Part shown: positions 31,954-40,446 of the stretch, piece after piece
Layout of the letters: the number at the start of each line of letters is the position of its first letter
Position numbering within the stretch: position 1 is the stretch's first letter
Assembly: GCF_014645735.1 (NCBI RefSeq)
Contig: NZ_BMMH01000007.1
Coordinates: forward strand, 186,001-250,000
Length of the DNA: 64,000 nt
Origin: Nocardia jinanensis
GTDB taxonomy: Bacteria > Actinomycetota > Actinomycetes > Mycobacteriales > Mycobacteriaceae
Direction: 5' to 3'
The notes under the pieces: model-generated
What the model saw: the letters and a program-made list of their open reading frames with translations, nothing else
Databases searched by the model: none
Told to the model about the DNA's origin: nothing
Made by a program: the position numbers and the translations under genes

Positions 31954-33777
31954 ATGAACAACTGCGCACCCACGCAGACCCCCGAGATCGACCATGCCGC
32001 GCTACGGGCCAAGTACCTGGCCGAACGCGATAAGCGGCTGCGGCCGGAGGGGCAGCAGCAGTATGTGGCGTCCGAGGACGGGTTCACCGACTTCTTCGAA
32101 GGCGATCCCTACACGCCGGTGACGCCCCGGGAGCCGCTGTCGGAGGAGATCGATGTCGCGGTCCTCGGCGGCGGCTGGGCCGGGCTCACCGCGGGCGCGC
32201 GGCTGGTCCAGGCCGGGGTCGAGGATTTCCGGGTCATCGAACTCGCCGGCGATTTCGGTGGTGCCTGGTACTGGAACCGGTACCCGGGTATCCAATGTGA
32301 TTCCGACGCTTACTGTTACCTGCCGCTGCTGGAGGAGACCGGGTACATCCCGACCCAGAAATACGCCTACGGCGACGAGTGTTTCGAGCACGCGCAGCGG
32401 ATCGGTAAGCACTTCGGACTGTACGAGAAGGCGATCTTCTCCACGATGGTGAAATCCCTGGAATGGGACGAAGCCATCGAACGGTGGCGGATCGGCACCA
32501 ATCGGGACGACGATATCCGCGCCCGGTTCGTGATGATGGCGCAGGGACCGTTCAACAAACCGAAACTGCCGGGTATCCCGGGGCTGAACGATTTCACCGG
32601 CCATACGTTTCATTCCGCCCGCTGGGACTACGCCTACACCGGCGGCGATATGCGGGGCGGGCTCACCGGACTGGAGGACAAGAAGGTCGCGGTGATCGGC
32701 ACCGGCGCCAGTGGTATCCAGGTGATCCCGCATATCGCGCGGTCCGCCGAACATCTCTATGTCTTCCAGCGCACCCCGTCCTATATCAACGAGCGCGGTA
32801 ACGTCCCCACCGACCCGGAATGGGTGACATCGCTCCAGCCGGGCTGGCAGTTGCAGCGCCGCCGTAATTTCCACACCGCCGCGTTCGAGGCGTTCGCCCC
32901 CGGCCAGCCGGATCTGGTGTGCGACGGCTGGACCGAGGTCAGCCGCAATGTCCAGTCCTATCTCGACGAGAACAATCTCTGGGCGGAGGTCACGCCGGAG
33001 AAGTTCGTCGAGATCCGGGAGAACCAGGATTACCGGGCGATGGAACGGGTCCGGCAGCGGGTGGACGAGATCGTCACGGACCCGGAAACCGCCGCGGCGC
33101 TCAAACCGTATTACCGGTTCCTGTGCAAACGGCCCTGTTTCAACGACGAATACCTGCCGACCTACAACCGGGACAATGTGACCCTGGTCGATGTCTCGGC
33201 GACCAAGGGCGTCGAACGGATCACCGCGAAGGGGATCATCGCCGCCGGGGTCGAACACGAGGTCGACTGCATCATCTTCGCCAGCGGATTCGAGATCACC
33301 ACGGAGCTGGACCGCCGCTACGGTATCCACCCGTTCGCCGGCCGCGGCGGGCTCTCGCTCTACGAGCACTGGGCGAACGGCTACCGCACCCTGCACGGAC
33401 TCACCAGCAACGGATTCCCGAATCTGTTCTTCACCGGGTTCCTCCAGGGCGGTATCACCGCCAGCACCACCGATATGTTCGATCAGCAGGCCACCCACGC
33501 CGCCTACATCATCGGCGAGGCACTGGACCGGGGCGCGCGCACAGTGGAACCGACCACCGAGGCGGTGGACAGCTGGTGCGCCACCATCCGGGAAACCGCG
33601 GTCGACAACAGCAATTTCCAGCGTGAATGCACTCCCGGTTACTACAACAACGAGGGCGAGCAGAACATCCGCTCGCATCTCGGCGAACCGTACTGGCCGG
33701 GTTTCTACGCACTCGAGGACATCCTGCAGAGCTGGCGTGCGACCGGTGACCTGGAGGGTCTGGCACTCGGCGAATGA
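31954..33777 (+). CDS. Baeyer-Villiger-type flavin monooxygenase
   Basis: This is a 607-residue FAD- and NADPH-dependent monooxygenase. The FAD motif is GGGWAG (72-77), the NADPH motif GTGASG (249-254), and between them lies the Baeyer-Villiger fingerprint F-x-G-x3-H-x3-W, read FTGHTFHSARW (214-224, ending in D rather than P/D-neutral forms). The length with its N-terminal extension matches the steroid/cyclic-ketone group (cyclopentadecanone and phenylacetone monooxygenase relatives). It would insert oxygen next to a ketone to give an ester or lactone. The next gene overlaps its stop by 4 bases. Confidence 0.9.
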   Translation: MNNCAPTQTPEIDHAALRAKYLAERDKRLRPEGQQQYVASEDGFTDFFEGDPYTPVTPREPLSEEIDVAVLGGGWAGLTAGARLVQAGVEDFRVIELAGDFGGAWYWNRYPGIQCDSDAYCYLPLLEETGYIPTQKYAYGDECFEHAQRIGKHFGLYEKAIFSTMVKSLEWDEAIERWRIGTNRDDDIRARFVMMAQGPFNKPKLPGIPGLNDFTGHTFHSARWDYAYTGGDMRGGLTGLEDKKVAVIGTGASGIQVIPHIARSAEHLYVFQRTPSYINERGNVPTDPEWVTSLQPGWQLQRRRNFHTAAFEAFAPGQPDLVCDGWTEVSRNVQSYLDENNLWAEVTPEKFVEIRENQDYRAMERVRQRVDEIVTDPETAAALKPYYRFLCKRPCFNDEYLPTYNRDNVTLVDVSATKGVERITAKGIIAAGVEHEVDCIIFASGFEITTELDRRYGIHPFAGRGGLSLYEHWANGYRTLHGLTSNGFPNLFFTGFLQGGITASTTDMFDQQATHAAYIIGEALDRGARTVEPTTEAVDSWCATIRETAVDNSNFQRECTPGYYNNEGEQNIRSHLGEPYWPGFYALEDILQSWRATGDLEGLALGE

Positions 33778-34721
33778 CAGGCCGCGGCGAAGGGTCAGGA
33801 GAAGCGTTGTCCGAGAAGCGGTTCGACGGCGAGGTCGCGGTGGTCACCGGGGCCGGTCGCGGCCTGGGCCGGGCGTATGCCCTGCTGCTGGCCGCCCGGG
33901 GCGCCCGGGTGGTGGTGAACGATGTGGGCGGCGGTATCCCGGGCGGGGACAGCGATATCGGGGTCGCCGGGGCGGTGGCCGCGGAGATCGTGGCCGCCGG
34001 TGGGCAGGCGGTCGCCGATGCCCATTCGGTGGCCACCCCGGGCGGCGGCCGGGCGATCGTGGATACCGCGCTCGACACCTACGGCCGTATCGACGCCCTC
34101 GTCCACAATGCGGGCAATGTGCGCTATGCCCCGCTCACCGAAATGAGTTACGAGGATTTCGATTCCGTCCTCGATGTGCACCTGCGCGGTGCGTTCCATG
34201 TCGTCCGCGCCGCCTTTCCGGTGATGCGGGAGGCCGGATACGGCCGGGTCGTGCTGACCTCCTCCATCGGCGGTCTGTACGGCAACCAGAACGTCGCCAA
34301 CTACGCCGTCGCCAAGGCGGGGGTGATCGGGCTGTCGAATGTGGTGGCGCTCGAGGGTGCCGAATTCGGGGTGAAATCGAATGTGATCGTGCCCGCGGCG
34401 GTGACCCGGCTGGCCGACGGACTCGACACCTCGAAATATCCGCCGATGGAACCGGAACTCGTGGCGCCGGCGGTCGGCTGGCTGGCACACGAATCCTGTT
34501 CGGTCAGCGGCGAAATGCTCGTGGCGCTGGCGGGCCGGGTGGCGCGGGCCTATATCGCGGAGACCCCCGGGGTGTATCAGCCGGAGTGGTCGATCGAGGA
34601 CGTCGGGGCCCGAATCGACGAAATACGTGACATCAAGGATTCATGGTTGCTGCCGGTCGTTCCGTCGGCCCACAGCGACCATATCGGCCGGAGTTTCGCA
34701 ATGGCCATGGGAGGTAAGTGA
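33774..34721 (+). CDS. SDR family oxidoreductase, hydroxyacyl-CoA-dehydrogenase-like
   Basis: This is a 315-residue SDR with TGAGRGLGRAYALLLAARGA, an extended loop after the second strand (NDVGGGIPGG) and YAVAK as the active site. The long loop and the C-terminal extension (about residues 255-315) are typical of the (3R)-hydroxyacyl-CoA dehydrogenase domain of multifunctional enzyme 2 and its single-domain relatives. The ATG overlaps the previous stop, but a TTG at 33807 behind AGGAGA would start the protein at the usual position (LSEKRFDGEV) and may be the true start. Confidence 0.85.
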   Translation: MTGRGEGSGEALSEKRFDGEVAVVTGAGRGLGRAYALLLAARGARVVVNDVGGGIPGGDSDIGVAGAVAAEIVAAGGQAVADAHSVATPGGGRAIVDTALDTYGRIDALVHNAGNVRYAPLTEMSYEDFDSVLDVHLRGAFHVVRAAFPVMREAGYGRVVLTSSIGGLYGNQNVANYAVAKAGVIGLSNVVALEGAEFGVKSNVIVPAAVTRLADGLDTSKYPPMEPELVAPAVGWLAHESCSVSGEMLVALAGRVARAYIAETPGVYQPEWSIEDVGARIDEIRDIKDSWLLPVVPSAHSDHIGRSFAMAMGGK

Positions 34722-34723
34722 GT

Positions 34724-36430
34724 ATGGCGGTCAAAGTCTACGAACGGATTCTGGATCTCTTCGAAGCCGAAGGTATCAATACTCTCTTCGGTATCCCGGA
34801 CCCGAATTTCGTGCACCTGTTCCACCTCGCCGACGAACGCGGCTGGAATGTGGTGTCCCCGCACCATGAGGAATCGGCGGGGTTCATGGCCGAGGCCGTC
34901 TCCCGGATGACCGGAAAAGCCGCGCTGTGCATCGGCACTCTCGGACCCGGTGTGGCCAATCTCGCGGGCGCCATGATGTGCGCCAAGGTCGAGAATTCTC
35001 CGGTGATCTTCCTCGGCGGGCAGCGTGCCCGGATCACCGAGCAGCGGGTGCGCCGCGGCCGGATCCAGTTCGTGAAACAGTCCGGCCTGTTCGAGCCCTC
35101 GGTGAAGTACGCGGCCAGTATCGAATACGCCGACCAGACCGACGAAATCATCCGCGAGGGTCTGCGCAAAGCGCTGAACGGAACCCCCGGCCCGGTGTAC
35201 ATCGAATACCCCTCCCATGTGATCCAGGAGGAACTCGACGTCCCCGCGCCGCTTCCGCCGGAGCGTTATCGGCTGGTCGGGCAGACTGCCGGCCAGGACA
35301 GAGTGGACGCGGCCGCCGACCTCGTCCGGCAGGCGAAGCAGCCGATTCTGCTGGTCGGACACGGTGTGCACACCGCGCGGGCCGGTGCCTCGGTGAAGGC
35401 CCTGGCCGATCTCATGGCCTGCCCCGTCATCCAGACCTCCGGCGGCACCTCGTTCATCGAAGGACTCGAGGACCGCACCTTCCCCTACGGCTTCTCACCC
35501 TCGGCGGTGGACGCCGTCGTGAAATCGGATCTGTGCCTGGCTATCGGTACCGAACTCGGCGAACCCGTGCACTACGGGCGCGGCCGGCACTGGGTGGCCG
35601 GGGAGGACGAGCGGAAATGGATCCTGGTCGAACAGGACCCCACCGCGATCGGTGTCAACCGGCCGATCGATGTACCGCTGGTCGGCGATCTGCGCGCGAT
35701 CGTTCCGCAGCTCGCCGAGGCTCTGAAGAACACCCCGCGCACCGCGACCCCCGAACTCGCGCAGTGGATCGAACAGGACGCCTCCCGCCTCGCCGAACTC
35801 GCCGAGAACGCGCCGTCGGGTAGTACGCCGGTGCATCCCGCCCGCTTGGTCGTGGAGGCCACCAAGGATTTCCCGGCCGACGGGATCCTGGTCCGCGACG
35901 GCGGGGCGACCACGATCTTCGGCTGGACCTACACCCAGTGCAAACCACATGATGTGATCTGGAACCAGAACTTCGGCCACCTCGGGACCGGCCTGCCCTA
36001 CGCCGTGGGCGCCTCGGTCGCCGACGGCGGGAAACGGCCGGTTCTGATGATCACCGGTGACTCCTCCTTCCAGTTTCAGATCGCCGAGCTGGAAACCGCT
36101 GCGCGACTGAGCCTTCCGCTGGTCTGCGTGGTCGCTGTCGACTACGCGTGGGGACTCGAGGTCGGCGTCTACAAGCGCACCTTCGGCCAGGGCTCCCGCG
36201 AGACCGCGGTGCACTGGAGCAAGGACACCCGGCTGGACAAGGTCGCCGAGGGTTTCGGCTGCTACGGCGAATACGTCGAAACCGACGCCGAGATCGCGCC
36301 CGCCATCAAACGCGCCTTTGCCAGCGGGAAGCCGGGCGTGATCCATGTCGCGGTGGATCCGAAGGCGAACTCCGAGGAAATGCCCAGCTACGACGAGTTC
36401 CGCACCTGGTACGCGGAAGGGATGCAGTGA
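34724..36430 (+). CDS. Thiamine-diphosphate-dependent enzyme, acetolactate-synthase/benzoylformate-decarboxylase superfamily
   Basis: This is a 568-residue ThDP enzyme with the three usual domains. The Pyr-domain catalytic glutamate is in HHEES (Glu49). The PP-domain metal motif GDG-x(24-27)-N appears as GDS at 445-447 and VDYAWG around Asp473, so the metal ligand asparagine is an aspartate. Such enzymes cleave C-C bonds next to a carbonyl (2-oxo acids, 1,2-diketones, acyloins). The next gene is an aldehyde dehydrogenase joined by TGATG, so an aldehyde is the likely product. Hydrolysis of a cyclic 1,2-dione, as in cyclohexane-1,2-dione hydrolase, is one option. ATG 34724 has GGGAGG nine bases upstream. 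Confidence 0.85.
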   Translation: MAVKVYERILDLFEAEGINTLFGIPDPNFVHLFHLADERGWNVVSPHHEESAGFMAEAVSRMTGKAALCIGTLGPGVANLAGAMMCAKVENSPVIFLGGQRARITEQRVRRGRIQFVKQSGLFEPSVKYAASIEYADQTDEIIREGLRKALNGTPGPVYIEYPSHVIQEELDVPAPLPPERYRLVGQTAGQDRVDAAADLVRQAKQPILLVGHGVHTARAGASVKALADLMACPVIQTSGGTSFIEGLEDRTFPYGFSPSAVDAVVKSDLCLAIGTELGEPVHYGRGRHWVAGEDERKWILVEQDPTAIGVNRPIDVPLVGDLRAIVPQLAEALKNTPRTATPELAQWIEQDASRLAELAENAPSGSTPVHPARLVVEATKDFPADGILVRDGGATTIFGWTYTQCKPHDVIWNQNFGHLGTGLPYAVGASVADGGKRPVLMITGDSSFQFQIAELETAARLSLPLVCVVAVDYAWGLEVGVYKRTFGQGSRETAVHWSKDTRLDKVAEGFGCYGEYVETDAEIAPAIKRAFASGKPGVIHVAVDPKANSEEMPSYDEFRTWYAEGMQ

Positions 36431-37866
36431 TGCGCGAATACCTGAAGTTCTATATCGACGGCCGGTGGGTCGACCCCGCGGCGGACCGGACCTTCGAGGT
36501 GATCAATCCCGCGACCGAAGAGGTGTGCGGCCGGATTGCCGCCGGGTCGGCCGCGGATGTGGACGCCGCCGTGGCCGCTGCCCGGGAGGCGTTCCCGGGC
36601 TGGGCCGCGACTTCGGTCGCCGAACGGCTCGACCTGTTCGGCGCCATCGGTGCGGAATACCAGAAGCGCACCGGGGATCTGGCCGCCGCGCTCACCGAGG
36701 AGATGGGCGCCCCGAGTGGCCTGGCCGGCGGATTCCAGGTGGATCTCGTGATCGGGCACCTCCAGAAGGCCGCCGAGGTGCTGCGTAACTTCCGCTTCGA
36801 GGAACAGCGCGGCGCGACTCTACTGGTGAAAGAACCCATCGGGGTGTGCGGTCTCATCACGCCGTGGAACTGGCCGATGGCGCTCATCGCGGTCAAGGTG
36901 TTCCCCGCCCTGGCCACCGGCTGCACCATGGTGCTCAAACCGTCCGAACGGTCCCCGTTCACCGGTCAGATCTTCACCGAGGTCCTCGACGCGGCCGGTC
37001 TGCCCGCCGGGGTGTTCAACCTGGTGCAGGGCGACGGCCCCAGCGTCGGTGTACCGCTGTCCGGGCACCCCGGCGTGGATATGATCTCGTTCACCGGCTC
37101 CACCCGGGCCGGTATCGATATCGCCCGCAACGCGGCCCCCACCGTGAAACGGGTGGCCCAGGAACTCGGCGGCAAGGGACCCAACATCATCCTCGACGAC
37201 GAGGATCTCGCCACCAATGTCGGTCAGGGCGTGGCCGATATGATGGGCAACTCCGGCCAGACCTGTAGCGCGCCGTCGCGGATGCTGGTCCCCGCCGCCC
37301 GGATGGAAGAAGCTGTGGCCGCCGCGCGGGCGGCCACCGAGGGCATCACCGTCGGCGACCCCACCGGTGATGTCGCCATCGGGCCGGTGGTCGCGGGGTC
37401 ACAGTTCGACCGTGTCCAGGCACTCATCCAGAAGGGCATAGACGAGGGCGCCACCGTTGTCGCCGGCGGGCCCGGCCGGCCCGACGGTCTCGACAAGGGT
37501 TTCTATGTCAAACCCACGGTGTTCGCGGATGTCACCAACGATATGACCATCGCGCGCGAGGAGATCTTCGGCCCGGTGCTGGTGATCATCGGCTACGACA
37601 GCGTCGATGACGCTGTCGGTATCGCCAACGACACCGAATACGGCCTGGCCGGATTCGTCGCGGGTCGCGATCTGGATCGGGCCCGGGAAGTCGCCCGGCG
37701 GCTGCGGGCCGGATCGATCGCGATCAACGGCGGCTTCGATTTCTCCGCCCCGTTCGGCGGTTACAAGAAGAGCGGGAACGGGCGCGAATGGGGTGAGGCC
37801 GGTTTCGAGGAGTACCTGGAGCTCAAGGGCATCCTCGGGTACGCACCCGACGTGGCCGAGGCATAG
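36430..37866 (+). CDS. Aldehyde dehydrogenase (NAD(P)-dependent)
   Basis: This is a 478-residue aldehyde dehydrogenase oxidising an aldehyde to the acid. The catalytic glutamate is Glu245 in QELGGKGPN, and the nucleophile Cys279 in GNSGQTCSAPSR. The nucleotide-binding GSTRAG and the C-terminal FGGYKKSGNGREWG are standard. Its ATG overlaps the TGA of the ThDP-enzyme gene by one base, so the two are translationally coupled and probably act in sequence. A longer in-frame stretch upstream is a shadow of the ThDP gene. Confidence 0.92.
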   Translation: MREYLKFYIDGRWVDPAADRTFEVINPATEEVCGRIAAGSAADVDAAVAAAREAFPGWAATSVAERLDLFGAIGAEYQKRTGDLAAALTEEMGAPSGLAGGFQVDLVIGHLQKAAEVLRNFRFEEQRGATLLVKEPIGVCGLITPWNWPMALIAVKVFPALATGCTMVLKPSERSPFTGQIFTEVLDAAGLPAGVFNLVQGDGPSVGVPLSGHPGVDMISFTGSTRAGIDIARNAAPTVKRVAQELGGKGPNIILDDEDLATNVGQGVADMMGNSGQTCSAPSRMLVPAARMEEAVAAARAATEGITVGDPTGDVAIGPVVAGSQFDRVQALIQKGIDEGATVVAGGPGRPDGLDKGFYVKPTVFADVTNDMTIAREEIFGPVLVIIGYDSVDDAVGIANDTEYGLAGFVAGRDLDRAREVARRLRAGSIAINGGFDFSAPFGGYKKSGNGREWGEAGFEEYLELKGILGYAPDVAEA

Positions 37867-37870
37867 GGGG

Positions 37871-38334
37871 ATGGACAGATTCGATCGCGCGCTGTTCCTG
37901 TCGGCGTTCCAGCCGGACGCGGTCATCGCCGCCGGAGCCTTCGTCGGCGGGCCCGGCGAACTCTACGAGTGGGCGGCGGCGATGCACGAACAGGGACAGT
38001 CGGCCACCCAGCACAACCTGCTCAACCACACCTGCGATATCGACGGCGATACCGCGCACACCGAAACGTACTACCTGTTCGCCGCCCGCAACCGGGACGA
38101 GACCAACTGGTGGCCGGCGGCCGGTACCTCGACCGGCTGGAGCGGCAGGACAGAGCGTGGCGGATCGCGTTGCGCACCAATGTCGTCGAATGGTCCGGAA
38201 CGATCCCGACCATGCCTCTTCCGTTCGCCGGGGTAGCAGACCTGTTCGCCAACGGCACGCCCGCGCGCAGTGGTGACGACCCGTCCTACACGCGCCCGCT
38301 GCGCAATCTGCGGCCACGCAACATCCCGAGCTGA
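37871..38334 (+). pseudogene. SnoaL-like (NTF2-fold) gene with a frameshift
   Basis: A start at 37871 (behind GGGGG) opens a SnoaL_4-type protein: DRALFLSAFQPDAVIA, then HNLLNHTCDIDGDTAHTETY. After about residue 78 the family continuation (GGRYLDRLERQDRAWRIALR and on to RNIPS) is found in another frame that ends at 38334. The switch lies at about 38105-38107 and is explained by loss of one base. Intact members of this family are small dehydratases or isomerases, common in aromatic and steroid degradation clusters. Either a recent mutation or a sequencing error. Confidence 0.75.
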
Positions 38335-38484
38335 ATCGGCTGTCCGGGCCCCACCGAGTACCGCCCTGCCCCGCCGTACCGCGCCGGGATCGGATACGCA
38401 GGTGAGAAATCGGGTCGCGGGCAATGAGCCGGGACGGTGCCGTGAATATCCGAACACGGCCGTGACATCGAGAAGGAGATGGAA

Positions 38485-39069
38485 ATGGAGCGGATATCCC
38501 CGCTGAACCCCCGAGAATGGCCGGCGGAACTCCGGGCTTTTTTCGCCGACTTCCGGTCCCGGGTGCACCACGGCGGCCCCGCACCGGCGAATACGCAGTC
38601 CGGGATCAACCTGCTGGGTACGCTGGCCCGTTATCCGGCGCTCACGATGGCCTTTCTACCCTTCAACGGGCATTTCCTCTACGGCACGAAACTCACCGAC
38701 CGGCAACGGGAACTACTCGTTCTGCGGGTCGCGAATCTCTGGGACAGCGAATACGAATGGGCCCAGCACGTGGTGCTCGGCGGTAACGCGGGACTCACCG
38801 ACGACGAGATCGCCCGTATCGCGGCCGGTCCCGACGCCGACGGCTGGACACCGGCGGAGGCCGCGCTGCTGCGGGCCGCCGACGACCTGCGCGGCACCGG
38901 AGCGGTCGGTGACAGCACCTGGCAGGCGCTCGCCGAGACGTCCGACGAACAACAACTGATGGACATAGTCTTCACCGTGGGCACCTACGCGATGCTGGCC
39001 ATGGCTCTGCGCTCTTTCGGGGTTCGTCCCGAACCCGGCCTGACCCCGCATCTTCCGGTGCCCCGATGA
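38485..39069 (+). CDS. Carboxymuconolactone-decarboxylase-family protein
   Basis: This is a 194-residue all-helical protein of the AhpD/CMD family. The core is GTKLTDRQRELLVLRVANLWDSEYEWAQHVVLG. Here the redox C-x-x-C of AhpD is absent, and the motif E-(x)-W-x-x-H is kept (EYEWAQH), as in the carboxymuconolactone-decarboxylase-like branch. The ATG at 38485 was chosen because AAGGAG ends six bases upstream; the ATG at 38479 is too close. It follows the frameshifted gene after 150 bases, perhaps from its own promoter. The precise reaction is unknown. Confidence 0.8.
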   Translation: MERISPLNPREWPAELRAFFADFRSRVHHGGPAPANTQSGINLLGTLARYPALTMAFLPFNGHFLYGTKLTDRQRELLVLRVANLWDSEYEWAQHVVLGGNAGLTDDEIARIAAGPDADGWTPAEAALLRAADDLRGTGAVGDSTWQALAETSDEQQLMDIVFTVGTYAMLAMALRSFGVRPEPGLTPHLPVPR

Positions 39070-39145
39070 GTCCGGCGCACCGGAGTTCGGTATCTCGCGG
39101 CGTGGACCCGGTCGTGCACCGCAGCAGCGAAGATTCGGAGCAGTG

Positions 39146-39547
39146 ATGAGCGAAGCACCCGTCCCGTCCGGCTACCAGCAGCGTCCCGACTACCGGGTGG
39201 ACCTGCTCGCCCGCACCAACGTGATGACCGCGACTCTCGAGTCGCGGCGGTTGGCTTCCAGCGACGCCTGTCTGGTGGTGGACGAACAGGATCACGGTCT
39301 GGTCGTGTACTTCCCGCGCGATTCGGTGGACCTGACCCAGCTCGAGGCCGTCGACCTGCACACCGTGTGCCCGTTCAAGGGTGAGGCGTCCTATTGGACC
39401 GTGCCCGGCGGCGATCGGCCCTGGATCGCCTGGACCTACCCGCACCCGCACCCGCCGGTCGCGCGGCTCGCGGGCTACATCGCGTTCGACCAGAGCGTTG
39501 TCGCCGTGACGATCGGCGCCGGCCGCTACACGGGGGTCCGATCATGA
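39146..39547 (+). CDS. DUF427 domain protein
   Basis: This is a 133-residue protein of the DUF427 family (small beta-rich domain). Landmarks are CPFKGEASYW and WTYPHPHPP near the end, both typical of the family. No biochemical function is established for it. The start ATG is preceded by CGGAG. Its stop overlaps the start of the next gene by 4 bases (ATGA), so it is made with the thioesterase. Confidence 0.8.
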   Translation: MSEAPVPSGYQQRPDYRVDLLARTNVMTATLESRRLASSDACLVVDEQDHGLVVYFPRDSVDLTQLEAVDLHTVCPFKGEASYWTVPGGDRPWIAWTYPHPHPPVARLAGYIAFDQSVVAVTIGAGRYTGVRS

Positions 39548-40446
39548 GCGACCGGGCCACCCCGGAACCCGCCGAAATCCCCGAGTCCTCGATGGCGCGG
39601 ATGGTCGCGATCTTCGATATGCGAGCCGATCCCGCCGTACCCGCGCACTTCCTCGGTGAGAGCGACGGCGGGACCCGAAGAGTGGTGGACGGTAGCCAGA
39701 TCCTCGGACAGAGCATCGTCGCCGCGGCCCGGGCCCTGCCCGGCCGGGCGGTCCGCACCGCGCACGCGTTGTTCGTCTCCGCCGCCGATCCCGATATCCC
39801 GCTCGACTTCACCGTCACACCGATCAGGGCCGGCCGCAGTTTCGCCAGTGCCACGGTCACCGTCCGGCAGGAGCTGAAGATCCGGACGAGTTGCACGGTG
39901 CTGCTGGATTCCCCGCAACCGGATCTGGTGCGCCGGGACGCGCCCGCCGGGCTGCCGGTCGCCGGGCCCGGAACCGCTGGGCCGGAAGCGAGCCTGGCAC
40001 TGCCCGGGCGTGAGGTCCGGATCATCGACTGTGCCGATATCAACGACCCGGACGAGGTGGGACCGCCGGTGGTCGACGCATGGCTGCGCTACGACGAGGT
40101 CCCCGCCGCCGATGAGCTCCGGCGCGCCGTACTCGCCCATTTCACCGGCCATCTCGGGATCTCCACCGCACTGCGGCCGCACGCGGGTCTCGGTACTGCG
40201 CAGGCCCACCACACCCTGTCGACCGCGCCCATGGGTATCGGTGTCACCTTCCACGACCCGGTGAAATGGGACGGGTGGTTGCGTTATCACCACGAGGCGA
40301 CCTTCGTCGGTGCGGGGAGTGCGCATATCCGCGGTCAGATCAGCACCGCCGCCGGCTCGCTGATCGCGTCGTTCACGCAAGACGCCATGATCCGTGCGTT
40401 CGACAGCGGGCCGGTCGAGGAGATACCGAGCGCGGCCCGGCTGTGA
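39544..40446 (+). CDS. Acyl-CoA thioesterase II-like protein (double hotdog)
   Basis: This is a 300-residue protein with two hotdog domains, similar to TesB. The first half holds SQILGQSIVAAARALPGRAV and HALFVSAADPDIPLDF. The second half holds the TesB-like AHHTLSTAPMGIGVTFHD and ends with GQISTAAGSLIASFTQDAMI. It would release a free acid from a CoA thioester. The stop codon of the gene (TGA at 40444-40446) is directly followed by the complement of the GntR stop codon, so the convergent genes touch. Confidence 0.8.
   Translation: MSDRATPEPAEIPESSMARMVAIFDMRADPAVPAHFLGESDGGTRRVVDGSQILGQSIVAAARALPGRAVRTAHALFVSAADPDIPLDFTVTPIRAGRSFASATVTVRQELKIRTSCTVLLDSPQPDLVRRDAPAGLPVAGPGTAGPEASLALPGREVRIIDCADINDPDEVGPPVVDAWLRYDEVPAADELRRAVLAHFTGHLGISTALRPHAGLGTAQAHHTLSTAPMGIGVTFHDPVKWDGWLRYHHEATFVGAGSAHIRGQISTAAGSLIASFTQDAMIRAFDSGPVEEIPSAARL

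Noticed and set aside
32002..33678. Minus-strand frame of 558 codons opposite the Baeyer-Villiger gene
   Set aside because: The plus strand has both nucleotide motifs and the family fingerprint. The opposite frame is a shadow.
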